From contig NZ_CP117425.1 of NCBI RefSeq assembly GCF_030687295.1, positions 1,554,001-1,618,000 of the forward strand: a stretch of 64,000 nt of DNA, in the 5' to 3' direction. Under the pieces are notes generated by a model. The model ran no database searches. It was given only the letters and a program-made list of their open reading frames with translations, and was not told the DNA's origin. Position 1 is the first letter of the stretch. Each line of letters begins with the position of its first letter. Origin of the DNA: Pseudomonas beijingensis. GTDB taxonomy: Bacteria > Pseudomonadota > Gammaproteobacteria > Pseudomonadales > Pseudomonadaceae. The position numbers and the translations under genes were made by a program. This document shows positions 37,071 to 45,819 of this stretch, piece after piece.

Positions 37071-38363
37071 TTGAACATCCAACCCAGCACCTATTCCCCC
37101 GACGCCGCAGTCCCCCTGGACAAACGCGTCTTCGGCGCCCGCGACCTGTTTTCCCTGTGGTTCTCCCTCGGCATCGGCCTGATGGTCTTGCAGGTCGGCG
37201 CCTTGCTCGCGCCGGGCCTGGGTCTGAGTGGTTCGCTGCTGGCGATTTTCCTCGGCACGCTGGTGGGCGTCCTGCTGCTGGCAGCCGTCGGGGTGATCGG
37301 CAGCGACACCGGCCTGTCGGCCATGGCCGCCCTCAAGCTCAGCCTCGGCGGCAAGGGCGCGAGCGTGCCGGCGGTGTTGAACCTGCTGCAACTGATCGGC
37401 TGGGGCTCGTTCGAAATCATCGTCATGCGTGACGCGGCCAGCCTGCTCGGTGCACGCGCCTTCAGCGAAGGCAGCCTGGGTTCGAATCCGTTGCTGTGGA
37501 CGCTGTTCTTCGGCGCCCTGGCGACCTTGCTCGCGGTCAGTGGACCACTGACGTTCGTGCGCAAGGTCCTGCGCAAGTGGGGCATCTGGCTGCTGCTGGC
37601 GGCCTGCATCTGGCTGACCTGGAACCTGTTCGCCAAGGCTGACCTGGCGGCGCTGTGGGCCCAGGCGGGCGACGGCTCGATGCCGTTGGCGGTGGGGTTT
37701 GATATTGCAATTGCGATGCCGCTGTCGTGGTTGCCGCTGATCGCCGACTATTCACGCTTTGGCAAACGCGCCAAAAATGTGTTTGGCGGCACTGCGCTGG
37801 GTTTCTTCATCGGTAACTTTTGGCTGATGAGCCTGGGCGTTGCCTACACCCTCGCGTTTGCTCCGAGCGGTGAGGTCAATGCGTTGCTGCTGGCCCTGGC
37901 CGGTGCCGGGTTGGGCATTCCGCTGCTGCTGATTCTGCTGGACGAGTCGGAAAACGCCTTCGCCGACATTCACTCGGCGGCGGTGTCCAGCGGCATGCTG
38001 TCGGGGCTGAAAGTCGAGCACCTGGCCTTGGCGATTGGCGTCATCTGCACCTTGATCGCCTGCTTTGCACCGTTGGCGCAATACCAGAACTTCCTGTTGC
38101 TGATCGGATCGGTGTTCGCGCCGCTGTTCGGCGTGGTGCTGGTGGATCACTTCATCCTGCGCAAGCGCAGCAGCCAAGGGGTGTCAGCCGCGTTGCGCTG
38201 GCCGGCCCTGTTGGCCTGGTTGGGTGGGGTGAGTACTTATCACCTGCTGGCCAACTTCTATCCGGACGTCGGTGCAACCCTGCCATCGTTGATCCTGGCA
38301 GGGTTACTGCAACTGTTGCTGGGCCGGGCTTTCAGCTACGGCCGGGGAACAGCTCGGGCTTGA
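37071..38363 (+). CDS. cytX: Putative hydroxymethylpyrimidine transporter CytX (NCS1 family)
   Basis: A 430-residue permease of the nucleobase:cation symporter-1 family with about 12 hydrophobic helices, from LFSLWFSLGIGLMVLQVGAL to ILAGLLQLLLGRAFSYG. CytX proteins next to thiamine genes are thought to import HMP, the product pathway of ThiC, which fits its position after riboswitch-controlled thiC. The start is TTG 37071 (NIQPSTYSPDAAVPLDKR); the ATG at 37005 is repeat sequence. The 3' end overlaps the convergent DUF3298 gene by 32 bp. Confidence 0.85.
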   Translation: MNIQPSTYSPDAAVPLDKRVFGARDLFSLWFSLGIGLMVLQVGALLAPGLGLSGSLLAIFLGTLVGVLLLAAVGVIGSDTGLSAMAALKLSLGGKGASVPAVLNLLQLIGWGSFEIIVMRDAASLLGARAFSEGSLGSNPLLWTLFFGALATLLAVSGPLTFVRKVLRKWGIWLLLAACIWLTWNLFAKADLAALWAQAGDGSMPLAVGFDIAIAMPLSWLPLIADYSRFGKRAKNVFGGTALGFFIGNFWLMSLGVAYTLAFAPSGEVNALLLALAGAGLGIPLLLILLDESENAFADIHSAAVSSGMLSGLKVEHLALAIGVICTLIACFAPLAQYQNFLLLIGSVFAPLFGVVLVDHFILRKRSSQGVSAALRWPALLAWLGGVSTYHLLANFYPDVGATLPSLILAGLLQLLLGRAFSYGRGTARA

Positions 38364-39078
38364 GGATGCCGTTGAGGCGCGGATAGGCGATCTTCAGTTC
38401 GATGTGGCCCAAGGCGTACGGCGCGATGGTGCTCACTTCGTACTTGAGGATCACTCCGCCGTAAGTCAGCGCGATGTGTGGGGTTTTCTGGAAGGACCAC
38501 TGTTTCAGGAACTCGGGCTCCTGATCCAACTTGGTGCTGATCAGCCAGCTGTTGTGGGCGACCTGGGCGGCTTTCCAGAACGCTTCTTCCTGGCCCGGTA
38601 GCAGCATGTCCGACAGGGTCAGCACCTTGTGTTGCTGGCGCGAATAGTTGATGAAGCCGCGACCCGGCGTGCCATGGGCACCGCCGGTGTCCAGGTAGCT
38701 GGACAGTTCGATGATCACCAGGCCGTCATGTTGCTCGCGTACCTTGGCCTGCAAGTAGCTGCTGTTGCGTGGTGCGGCGTTGCGCAGGAACTGCTCGCGA
38801 TAGGCCGCCAGCGTCGGCGCCACCGGAGCGTCCGGCGTGGTGCGGGTCATTTGCAGCAGGCGTTTTTCGACGATGCCGTCCAAGGCAGGCTCGGTGGGAA
38901 AATGCAGAGTATCGATGTTCACCAATGGGCAGTCGGCGCTGGCGCAACCTTGTTGCAATTGTTCCGACGCGTCGCGGGTGGTCTCCAGCGGTGCGCGATA
39001 GTTGGGTTGGAACAGGCTTTGGCAAGCGCCCAAGGTCAGGGCAATGGCAGCCACGGAGGCGGTTTTGAAAAGCGACAT
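38332..39078 (-). CDS. DUF3298 (RsiV-like) lipoprotein
   Basis: A 248-residue predicted lipoprotein. The signal ends in the lipobox LTLGAC with Cys19, and the following SLF does not contain a +2 Asp, consistent with outer-membrane sorting. The C-terminal region has the DUF3298/RsiV fold pattern (LSSYLDTGGAHGTPGRGFINY, then ALTYGGVILKYEVSTIAPYA). It matches PA4972 in position. It resembles the lysozyme-binding anti-sigma RsiV domain, but binding is not established. Confidence 0.82.
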   Translation of the reverse strand: MSLFKTASVAAIALTLGACQSLFQPNYRAPLETTRDASEQLQQGCASADCPLVNIDTLHFPTEPALDGIVEKRLLQMTRTTPDAPVAPTLAAYREQFLRNAAPRNSSYLQAKVREQHDGLVIIELSSYLDTGGAHGTPGRGFINYSRQQHKVLTLSDMLLPGQEEAFWKAAQVAHNSWLISTKLDQEPEFLKQWSFQKTPHIALTYGGVILKYEVSTIAPYALGHIELKIAYPRLNGILKPELFPGRS

Positions 39079-39292
39079 GGGCGTCCTTCATGAAACACGG
39101 AAAGGCAAAAAGTTACCCGCTTCGACTGTCGGCAAGGCAATCAGTTCGCCACTAAGCTCATTAGAGTGATTTTCAGCGCAGCCGTCCATCCCGATCACCG
39201 GAAAGGGGCTGCATCAAAGGGTACGGGCGCGTTAGGATGGCGCGAAGCCGAGGTTGGAACCTCGTATTGATCCATTGCACACGAGGATTGTC

Positions 39293-39910
39293 ATGACCGA
39301 CTTCGCCAACGCCACACCGAACACCGTGGACATCGTCAAGCGTGAAACGTGCTTCAAGGGTTTCTATAAGCTCGACCGCCTCGTCCTGCGCCACGAGTTG
39401 TTTGCCGGTGGCATGAGCCGTGAGATCAGCCGTGAACTGTTCGTGCGTCATGACGCGGTGTGTGTGCTGCCCTACGATCCGCAGCGCGATGAAGTGGTGT
39501 TGATCGAGCAGTTTCGCGTGGGCGCCATTGGCAAGACCACCAACCCCTGGCTGGTGGAGCTGGTGGCCGGGCTGATCGACAAGGACGAGCAACCGGAAGA
39601 AGTTGCTCATCGCGAGGCGCAGGAGGAAGCTGGGCTTGTCTTCGCTGCGCTCTGGCCGATGACCCAATATTTTCCATCGCCGGGCGGCAGCAATGAGTTC
39701 GTACATTTGTTCTTGGGGCGTTGCGACAGCACGGGGGCAGGCGGCCTGCATGGCCTTCTGGAGGAAGCCGAGGACATTCGGGTGAAGGTCTGGGCTTTTG
39801 AGGATGCCTTGCAAGCCGTGCGCGACGGACGTATCTGCAACGCGGCCAGCATCATTGCCTTGCAATGGCTGGCCTTGAATCGCGATGAAGTGAGGGGGCT
39901 ATGGTCCTGA
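39293..39910 (+). CDS. nudF: ADP-ribose pyrophosphatase (NUDIX)
   Basis: Hydrolyses ADP-ribose to AMP and ribose-5-phosphate. The 205-residue protein has the NUDIX box GLIDKDEQPEEVAHREAQEE-AGL (GX5EX7REX2EEXGL). ATG 39293 follows a good GAGG ribosome site; the in-frame 39254 ATG lies before it and is rejected. The stop overlaps the DUF1249 start by 10 nt, as in PAO1 (PA4971-PA4970), and cpdA follows, so this is a conserved operon. In PAO1 the gene is also called aspP. Confidence 0.92.
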   Translation: MTDFANATPNTVDIVKRETCFKGFYKLDRLVLRHELFAGGMSREISRELFVRHDAVCVLPYDPQRDEVVLIEQFRVGAIGKTTNPWLVELVAGLIDKDEQPEEVAHREAQEEAGLVFAALWPMTQYFPSPGGSNEFVHLFLGRCDSTGAGGLHGLLEEAEDIRVKVWAFEDALQAVRDGRICNAASIIALQWLALNRDEVRGLWS

Positions 39911-40354
39911 ACAAACTGCGCGACCGCTATCGCGTCGATCTGGTGGGGTTGCAGGCCGCCTGCGAGGCCAACTACGCCCGCTTGATGCGCCTTGTTGCCG
40001 GACATGCGCAACGACCCGTTGCCGCGCCGCATCGCCGTGACCCACGGCGACCAGATGCTCGGCGTGCTGGCCCTGGAAGTGCTGCAGACCTGTCCCTACA
40101 CCACCACCTTGCAGGTTCGTCAGGAGCACAGCCTGCCCTGGTTGCCGGTGCCGCAGTTGGAAGTGCAGGTCTATCACGACGCGCGCATGGCCGAAGTTGT
40201 CAGCGCCGAACATGCACGACGCTTTCGTGGCATCTATCCTTACCCCAATGCCTCGATGCACCAGCCGGATGAAAAGGCCCAGTTGAACCTGTTCCTGGGC
40301 GAGTGGTTGAGTCATTGCCTGGCGCTGGGTCACGAGTTCGAAGTCGTTCGGTAG
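39901..40354 (+). pseudogene. DUF1249 protein, frameshifted
   Basis: The frame from ATG 39901 (MVLNKLRDRYRVDLVGLQAA) agrees with the DUF1249 family up to NYARLMRL, then loses similarity. The correct continuation (LPDMRNDPL...YHDARMAEVVSAEHARRF, ending 40354) is in the +1 frame. Deleting one T at 39992-39993 (CGCCTTGTTG to CGCCTGTTG) yields an intact 150-residue protein. DUF1249 (YqiB-type) is of unknown function and sits between nudF and cpdA in many gammaproteobacteria. The single T insertion matches other likely sequence errors in this window. Confidence 0.85.
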
Positions 40355-40453
40355 TTGTGAACCGGTTCCGGTTCGCGGGTTTCCCCTTTCGATCATCCCC
40401 CAGCATAATTGCGGCTTCATGCAACGGCGTGATTGCGCCTGGGAGAAAGCGAT

Positions 40454-41269
40454 TTGCCGAGCGTATCCAGCTTGACCACGGCCGATGCGGCGTTGTTGGT
40501 CCAACTGTCCGATAGCCATTTGTTCGCCGAGGCCGATGCCTCGTTGCTGGGCATGAAGACCCGTGACAGTTTGCGGGCGGTCATTGATTTGGTGCTCAAG
40601 CAGCAGCCGGACATTGACCTGATGCTTGCCACTGGGGATTTGTCCCAGGACGGGACGCTGGAATCCTACGCGGCGTTTCGGCAGTTGACTGCGCGAATCG
40701 ATGCGCCGGCGCGGTGGATTCCCGGTAACCATGATGAGCCGCAGGTGATGCTTGAGGCGGCGGTCAAGAGTACGTTGCTCGATCCGGTGGTGGACATTGG
40801 CAATTGGCGGGTGACGATGCTCGATTCTGCCGTTCCAGGTTCGGTGCCGGGGTTTTTGGCTGAGGAGCAGTTGATTCTGTTGGCCAATGCCTTGAGCGAG
40901 GCGCCGGAGCGGCATCATCTGGTGTGTCTGCATCATCATCCAGTGTCGATTGGGTGTGTGTGGATGGAGCCGATCGGGTTGCGTAATCCGGAGGCGTTGT
41001 TTGCGGTGTTGGATCGGTTTCCCCAGGTGCGGGCGGTGTTGTGGGGGCATGTGCATCAGGAGGTTGATCGGGTGCGGGAGGGGGTTCGTTTGTTGGCTTC
41101 GCCTTCGACTTGTATTCAGTTTGAGCCGGGGAGTGAGGATTTTGCGGTGGGCTCGCAGGCGCCGGGGTATCGGTGGTTGCGGCTCTTGCCGGATGGGCGG
41201 TTGGAGACGGGGGTTGAGCGGGTGGTTGGGTTTGCGTTTACCCCGGACTATGAGTCCAACGGTTACTGA
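40454..41269 (+). CDS. cpdA: 3',5'-cyclic AMP phosphodiesterase CpdA
   Basis: Hydrolyses cAMP and so sets Vfr/CRP activity. The 271-residue calcineurin-like metallophosphatase has all motifs: LSDSHLF, ATGDLSQDG, PGNHDEP, LHHHPVS and WGHVHQ. The start is TTG 40454, placed 8-9 nt after a GGGAG site; an earlier TTG at 40433 lies before that site. The 3' half (after about 40900) is unusually G/T-rich on the coding strand, with many TTG, GTG and GGG codons. Confidence 0.93.
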   Translation: MPSVSSLTTADAALLVQLSDSHLFAEADASLLGMKTRDSLRAVIDLVLKQQPDIDLMLATGDLSQDGTLESYAAFRQLTARIDAPARWIPGNHDEPQVMLEAAVKSTLLDPVVDIGNWRVTMLDSAVPGSVPGFLAEEQLILLANALSEAPERHHLVCLHHHPVSIGCVWMEPIGLRNPEALFAVLDRFPQVRAVLWGHVHQEVDRVREGVRLLASPSTCIQFEPGSEDFAVGSQAPGYRWLRLLPDGRLETGVERVVGFAFTPDYESNGY

Positions 41270-41323
41270 GGACGAGGCGGCCTGATAGCCGGCCTATTTC
41301 TCACGGCTATACTGCGATCCAAT

Positions 41324-41352
41324 TGTGGGAGCGAGCTTGCTCGCGATGGCGG
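41324..41352. repeat. Single REP after cpdA
   Basis: TGTGGGAGCGAGCTTGCTCG with a CGATGGCGG tail. It opens a 597-bp gene-free stretch (41270-41866) that otherwise holds the left 375-bp repeat arm and one more REP. Confidence 0.85.
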
Positions 41353-41361
41353 CCTGACTGA

Positions 41362-41736
41362 GTACATATCCATTACTGCGGTAACGGCTGCTTATGGTTC
41401 CGCCCTTACGGCGGGTCACTTTCGAAAAGCGCGAAAGTAACCAAAGCGCTCATGCCCCACCACTCGGTGCCTCGCCTAGGCTCGGCATGCCCTCACTCCG
41501 GCATTGCTCCGTGGGCCCGCCGCGAAGGGCCATCCATGGCCCAGCGCGGCTATCCCGGCATCCATGCCGGGATGCCCACTCCACAATGCCTGCGTTCGGC
41601 CATCGTGGTTAACGGGGCGCCGAGATCAACGTCCACCCCACCACGAGGCGGCCTGATAGCCGACCTGGCTCTTGCGGGGGTGTACACCCATCAGACTTGT
41701 TTGAGCTGGACCTGTGGGAGCAAAGCTTGCTCGCGA
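41362..41736 (+). repeat. Left arm of 375-bp inverted repeat
   Basis: The sequence from GTACATATCC to TTGCTCGCGA recurs in reverse complement at 42721-43094 with only a handful of differences. It contains nested palindromes (TCGAAAAGCGCGAAAG, GGCCATCCATGGCC, ATCCCGGCATCCATGCCGGGAT split around 41550) and ends in a REP-like GTGGGAGCAAAGCTTGC. Open reading frames through it are the kind often mis-called as hypothetical proteins in Pseudomonas. Confidence 0.92.
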
Positions 41737-41784
41737 GGCGGCCTGACAGCCGACCTGGCTCTCCGGTTATACCCCCGATCCGAT

Positions 41785-41811
41785 TGTGGGAGCGGGCTTG
41801 CTCGCGAAGGC
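41785..41811. repeat. REP variant before the DUF6124 gene
   Basis: TGTGGGAGCGGGCTTGCTCG with the tail CGAAGGCG; the second G/A change (GCGGGC) differs from the majority unit. It sits 56 bp beyond the 3' end of the DUF6124 gene. Confidence 0.8.
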
Positions 41812-41866
41812 GTCGGGTCAGGCAACATCAATGTTGAATGACACACCTAAGTGCTCCCGCTCGACG

Positions 41867-42223
41867 TTAGCGCGGATCGACGATGTCCAACACCCGGTTC
41901 GCCAACAACTCACTGAGCTCGATCATCTGCTGGACTCCCAGGGCGAAATGCCGACGCGAACCTTCCAGGTCGAAGGTCAAGTCGCCGAGCATGGCGTTGG
42001 CGGAGGCCAGGGTTTCGCTGAGGTTGGCTAGGAGGGTTTCGGTATCCGCGTCCTCCGAGACAGAGAACAATGGGCCTGAGGGTTGTTTCTTCTTGGGTAC
42101 GGGCTTGGGGTCGAGGTAATGGTCGATGGCTCGCTTGGCGGCTTCATCGAGTTTTTGGGGATCGAGCCCGGCGTGGGCTGATGAGGGATCGGTTTCGGGG
42201 GGATTGGGTGTGGCTTTGAACAT
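41867..42223 (-). CDS. DUF6124 family protein
   Basis: A 118-residue soluble protein starting MFKATPNPPETDPSSAHAGL, the typical DUF6124 N terminus of Pseudomonas proteins. After a Pro/Lys-rich linker (DPKPVPKKKQPSGP) comes a helical half (TLLANLSETLASANAMLGDL ... ALGVQQMIELSELLANRVL). A good GAAGGA ribosome site lies 8 nt before ATG 42223. The function is unknown. It is alone between two large inverted repeat arms and has a roughly 300-nt structured leader. Confidence 0.85.
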   Translation of the reverse strand: MFKATPNPPETDPSSAHAGLDPQKLDEAAKRAIDHYLDPKPVPKKKQPSGPLFSVSEDADTETLLANLSETLASANAMLGDLTFDLEGSRRHFALGVQQMIELSELLANRVLDIVDPR

Positions 42224-42530
42224 GATGCATATCCTTCTTTGCGTAGTGGAACCGCCATCTCCCGTTTCCAGGCGAGAGGGTGGCAGCTATGCGCGGGCTG
42301 GAAAACCAAGGTAGAAGGAAAACCCGGCAGACTCGAAAGTCTCCCGCGCACAGCCACCATAACGCAGAACTGAACGCTCAAAGCGCCGCAGTATCTCACG
42401 TGATTCGCTGATATGCCTTCTACTCATCGGGTTTCCAGGCCCGGCCGCTGAATTTGCAGCGACGGGAAAAGACTAGCGACAACCCTTCCCACCCGGCAAC
42501 CGCCAGAGCTCGTCGGAAAAATCTAATGCA
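42224..42530 (-). promoter_or_regulatory. Long structured 5' leader of the DUF6124 gene
   Basis: About 300 nt upstream of the DUF6124 start hold several stems on the minus strand, such as CGCTG-CAAATT-CAGCG (near 42450) and CGGG-CCTGGAAA-CCCG (near 42435), plus repeated CCTGGAAAC/TTTCCAG segments. From memory, similar leaders occur before other small Pseudomonas DUF genes. A reading frame through it (42399 down) is not treated as a gene. It may be a regulatory RNA leader; this is inference. Confidence 0.45.
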
Positions 42531-42579
42531 GCCCGGAGGGGTGTCCGACCATTCCCACAAACCTTGGTCGACTGTCAGG

Positions 42580-42686
42580 CCGCCATCGCGAGCAAGCTCG
42601 CTCCCACACAGGTTTTTGGTCGTTTATACGATCAGTGTCCACCGCCGATCCCTGTGGGAGCCGAGCTTGCTCGCGATAGCGGTGGG
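42580..42686. repeat. REP pair between DUF6124 leader and right repeat arm
   Basis: An inverse REP (GCGAGCAAGCTCGCTCCCAC) at 42587-42606 and a forward REP at about 42653; the second has an extra C (GGGAGCCGAGCTTGC). They form part of the 1040-bp gene-free stretch 42224-43263, together with the leader, the right arm and another REP at 43126. Confidence 0.85.
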
Positions 42687-42720
42687 TCTGCTTGCATCAA
42701 TGCTGAATGTGCCGCCGCCT

Positions 42721-43094
42721 TCGCGAGCAAGCTTTGCTCCCACAGGTCCAGCTCAAACAAGTCTGATGGGTGTACCCCCCGCAAGAGCCAGGTCGGCTAT
42801 CAGGCCGCCTCGTGGTGGGGTGGACGTTGATCTCGGCGCCCCGTTAACCACGATGGCCGAACGCAGGCATTGTGGAGTGGGCATCCCGGCATGGATGCCG
42901 GGATAGCCGCGCTGGGCCATGGATGGCCCTTCGCGGCGGGCCCACGGAGCAATGCCGGAGTGAGGGCACACCGAGCCTAGGCGAGGTGCCGAGTGGTGGG
43001 GCAGAAGCGCTTTGGTTACTTTCGCGCTTTTCGAAAGTGACCCGCCGTCAGGGCGGAACCATAAGCAGCCGTTACCGCAGCAATGGATATGTAC
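42721..43094 (-). repeat. Right arm of 375-bp inverted repeat
   Basis: Reverse complement of 41362-41736, nearly identical; small differences include GCTTCTGCC for GCTCATGCC and one missing base in the GGGGG run. The two arms enclose about 985 bp with the DUF6124 gene and its leader. Confidence 0.92.
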
Positions 43095-43125
43095 CCGGTC
43101 AACAACATCCTGGCCGGCTGTAAGG

Positions 43126-43157
43126 CCGCCATCGCGAGCAAGCTTTGCTCCCACAGG
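43126..43157. repeat. Single REP variant upstream of yqiA
   Basis: CCATCGCGAGCAAGCTTTGC followed by TCCCACAGG, the GCAAAGC-type arm in inverse orientation. It lies about 105 bp before yqiA. Confidence 0.8.
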
Positions 43158-43263
43158 CACCGTGATTGACTGATCATCGGCGACAACAAGACGGTCAAAT
43201 CCCCCAAACCCCCACAAACTCCCTGTAAACTCCGGCCTTTGCCCAACACCCAGGGAGTCGGCA

Positions 43264-43872
43264 ATGTCGGGTTCGATCCTTTATATCCACGGCTTCAACA
43301 GCGCCCCAGCCTCGACCAAAGCCTGTCAGCTAGTCGACGTGATGGCACGCCTTGGCCTGAGCGACCAATTACAGGTGCCCGCCTTGCATCACCACCCCCG
43401 CGAAGCCATCGGTCAGCTGGAGCAGGCGATTGCGCAACTGGGGCGGCCGCTGCTGGTCGGCAGCTCGCTCGGCGGCTACTATGCGACTCACTTGGCCGAG
43501 CGCCACGGCCTCAAGGCCCTGCTGGTCAATCCGGCCGTCAGCCCACATCGGATGTTCGACGGCTACCTGGGCACGCAGAAGAATTTGTACACCGACGAAA
43601 CCTGGGAATTGACCCACGACCACGTCACGGCCCTGGCCGAGCTGGAAGTGCCGGCGCCCCGGGATCCACAGCGGTATCAGGTATGGTTGCAAACCGGTGA
43701 CGAAACGCTGGATTATCGCCACGCCCAGCAGTATTACCGCGCCTGTGCCTTGCGCATCCAGGCCGGCGGCGACCACAGTTTCCAAGGGTTTGCCCAGCAG
43801 TTGCCGGCGCTGTTGAGTTTTGCCGGCATTGGCGCCGATTTGTACCAGGCGATCGACTTCACGTCGCTGTGA
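43264..43872 (+). CDS. yqiA: YqiA-type alpha/beta-hydrolase (esterase)
   Basis: A 202-residue hydrolase of the UPF0227/YqiA family, always near parE and cpdA. It opens SILYIHGFNSAPASTKACQL. The nucleophile is in VGSSLGGYYATHLAER, the acid in QTGDETLDYRHA and the His in GGDHSFQGF, giving a complete Ser-Asp-His set. It precedes parE by 42 bp and is probably co-transcribed. The natural ester substrate is unknown. Confidence 0.9.
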   Translation: MSGSILYIHGFNSAPASTKACQLVDVMARLGLSDQLQVPALHHHPREAIGQLEQAIAQLGRPLLVGSSLGGYYATHLAERHGLKALLVNPAVSPHRMFDGYLGTQKNLYTDETWELTHDHVTALAELEVPAPRDPQRYQVWLQTGDETLDYRHAQQYYRACALRIQAGGDHSFQGFAQQLPALLSFAGIGADLYQAIDFTSL

Positions 43873-43914
43873 GCCCATCGCCCCTTTTTCATTGAACACT
43901 GACGACGAGACCCC

Positions 43915-45819
43915 ATGGCCACTCCCAGCGCTAGCTCTTATAACGCAGACGCCATCGAAGTCCTCTCGGGCCTCGACCCGGTGCGCAAGCGCCCCGGCAT
44001 GTACACCGACACCAGTCGGCCGAACCACCTCGCCCAGGAAGTCATCGACAACAGTGTCGACGAAGCCTTGGCCGGGCATGCGAAGTCGGTGCAGGTCATC
44101 CTGCACGCCGATCACTCGCTGGAAGTCAGCGATGACGGCCGCGGCATGCCGGTGGACATTCACCCTGAAGAGGGTGTGTCGGGTGTCGAACTGATCCTCA
44201 CCAAGCTCCACGCCGGCGGCAAGTTTTCCAACAAGAACTACCAGTTCTCCGGCGGTTTGCACGGGGTGGGTATTTCCGTGGTCAACGCCTTGTCGACCCA
44301 GGTGCGGGTGCGGGTCAAGCGTGACGGCAATGAATACCAGATGACCTTCGCCGACGGCTACAAGGCCACCGAGCTGGAAGTGGTGGGCACCGTCGGCAAG
44401 CGCAACACCGGGACCAGCGTGTATTTCGCCCCGGACCCGAAGTATTTCGATTCACCGAAGTTTTCCGTCAGCCGCCTCAAGCATGTGCTCAAGGCCAAGG
44501 CCGTGTTGTGCCCGGGGCTGCTGGTCAGCTTCGAGGACAAGGCCACCGGCGAGAAAGTCGAGTGGCATTACGAAGACGGTCTGCGCTCTTACTTGGTGGA
44601 CGCGGTCAGCGGTTTCGAACGCCTGCCCGACGAGCCGTTCTGCGGCAGCCTGGCCGGTAACAAGGAGGCGGTGGACTGGGCGCTGTTGTGGCTGCCCGAA
44701 GGCGGCGAAAGCGTCCAGGAAAGCTACGTCAACCTGATCCCCACGGCCCAGGGCGGCACCCACGTCAACGGGCTGCGCCAAGGCTTGCTCGACGCCATGC
44801 GCGAATTCTGCGAGTTCCGCAACCTGCTGCCCCGTGGCGTGAAGCTGGCGCCGGAAGACGTTTGGGAACGCATCGCCTTTGTCCTGTCGATGAAGATGCA
44901 GGAACCGCAATTCTCCGGCCAGACCAAGGAGCGCCTATCGTCCCGCGAAGCGGCGGCGTTTGTTTCCGGGGTGGTCAAGGACGCGTTCAGCCTGTGGCTC
45001 AACGCCAACCCGGAAACCGGCCTGGCCCTGGCAGAGTTGGCGATCAACAACGCCGGCCGGCGTCTCAAGGCCAGCAAGAAGGTCGAGCGCAAGCGCATCA
45101 CCCAGGGACCGGCCTTGCCGGGCAAGCTCGCCGATTGCGCCGGGCAGGACCCGATGCGTTCCGAGCTGTTCCTGGTGGAAGGTGACTCCGCCGGCGGCTC
45201 GGCCAAGCAGGCGCGGGACAAGGAGTTCCAGGCGATCCTGCCGCTGCGGGGCAAGATCCTCAACACCTGGGAAGTGGACGGCAGCGAAGTGCTGGCCAGC
45301 CAGGAAGTGCACAACATCGCGGTGGCCATCGGTGTCGATCCGGGCGCCGCAGACATGAGCCAGCTGCGCTACGGCAAGATCTGCATCCTCGCCGACGCCG
45401 ACTCCGACGGCCTGCACATCGCCACGTTGCTCTGCGCCTTGTTCGTCCAGCATTTCCGCCCGCTGGTGGACGCCGGTCACGTCTACGTGGCGATGCCGCC
45501 GCTGTACCGCATCGACCTGGGCAAGGAGATCTACTACGCCCTGGACGAAGCCGAGCGCGACGGCATCCTCGATCGCCTGGTGGCCGAGAAGAAACGCGGC
45601 AAGCCGCAGGTCACCCGATTCAAGGGTCTGGGCGAGATGAACCCGCCGCAGCTGCGTGAAACCACCATGGATCCAAACACTCGCCGCCTGGTGCAGTTGA
45701 CCCTGGATGATTTCGAAGCGACCTCGGAAATGATGGACATGTTGCTGGCGAAGAAACGCGCCGGCGACCGCAAGTCCTGGCTCGAATCCAAAGGGGACCT
45801 GGCCGAGGTGCTGGCCTGA
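43915..45819 (+). CDS. parE: DNA topoisomerase IV subunit B
   Basis: ATPase subunit of topoisomerase IV, which unlinks sister chromosomes together with ParC. The 634-residue protein has the GHKL ATPase (EVSDDGRGMPVDI, then GGLHGVGISVVNAL) and TOPRIM blocks LVEGDSAGGSA and LADADSDGLHIATLL. The last base of its TGA is the first base of the next ATG. Length and motifs are standard. Confidence 0.97.
   Translation: MATPSASSYNADAIEVLSGLDPVRKRPGMYTDTSRPNHLAQEVIDNSVDEALAGHAKSVQVILHADHSLEVSDDGRGMPVDIHPEEGVSGVELILTKLHAGGKFSNKNYQFSGGLHGVGISVVNALSTQVRVRVKRDGNEYQMTFADGYKATELEVVGTVGKRNTGTSVYFAPDPKYFDSPKFSVSRLKHVLKAKAVLCPGLLVSFEDKATGEKVEWHYEDGLRSYLVDAVSGFERLPDEPFCGSLAGNKEAVDWALLWLPEGGESVQESYVNLIPTAQGGTHVNGLRQGLLDAMREFCEFRNLLPRGVKLAPEDVWERIAFVLSMKMQEPQFSGQTKERLSSREAAAFVSGVVKDAFSLWLNANPETGLALAELAINNAGRRLKASKKVERKRITQGPALPGKLADCAGQDPMRSELFLVEGDSAGGSAKQARDKEFQAILPLRGKILNTWEVDGSEVLASQEVHNIAVAIGVDPGAADMSQLRYGKICILADADSDGLHIATLLCALFVQHFRPLVDAGHVYVAMPPLYRIDLGKEIYYALDEAERDGILDRLVAEKKRGKPQVTRFKGLGEMNPPQLRETTMDPNTRRLVQLTLDDFEATSEMMDMLLAKKRAGDRKSWLESKGDLAEVLA

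Noticed and set aside
41452..41841. Hypothetical ORF in the left 375-bp repeat arm, and its twin on the minus strand at 42753-43217
   Set aside because: Both are the same repeat sequence read in the same sense and continue into REP sequence. Such frames are commonly mis-annotated; no ribosome site or family support.
42028..42399. 123-codon minus-strand ORF covering the DUF6124 leader
   Set aside because: It overlaps the DUF6124 gene out of frame for half its length, and the leader portion looks structured rather than coding. Coding of the leader part cannot be fully excluded.
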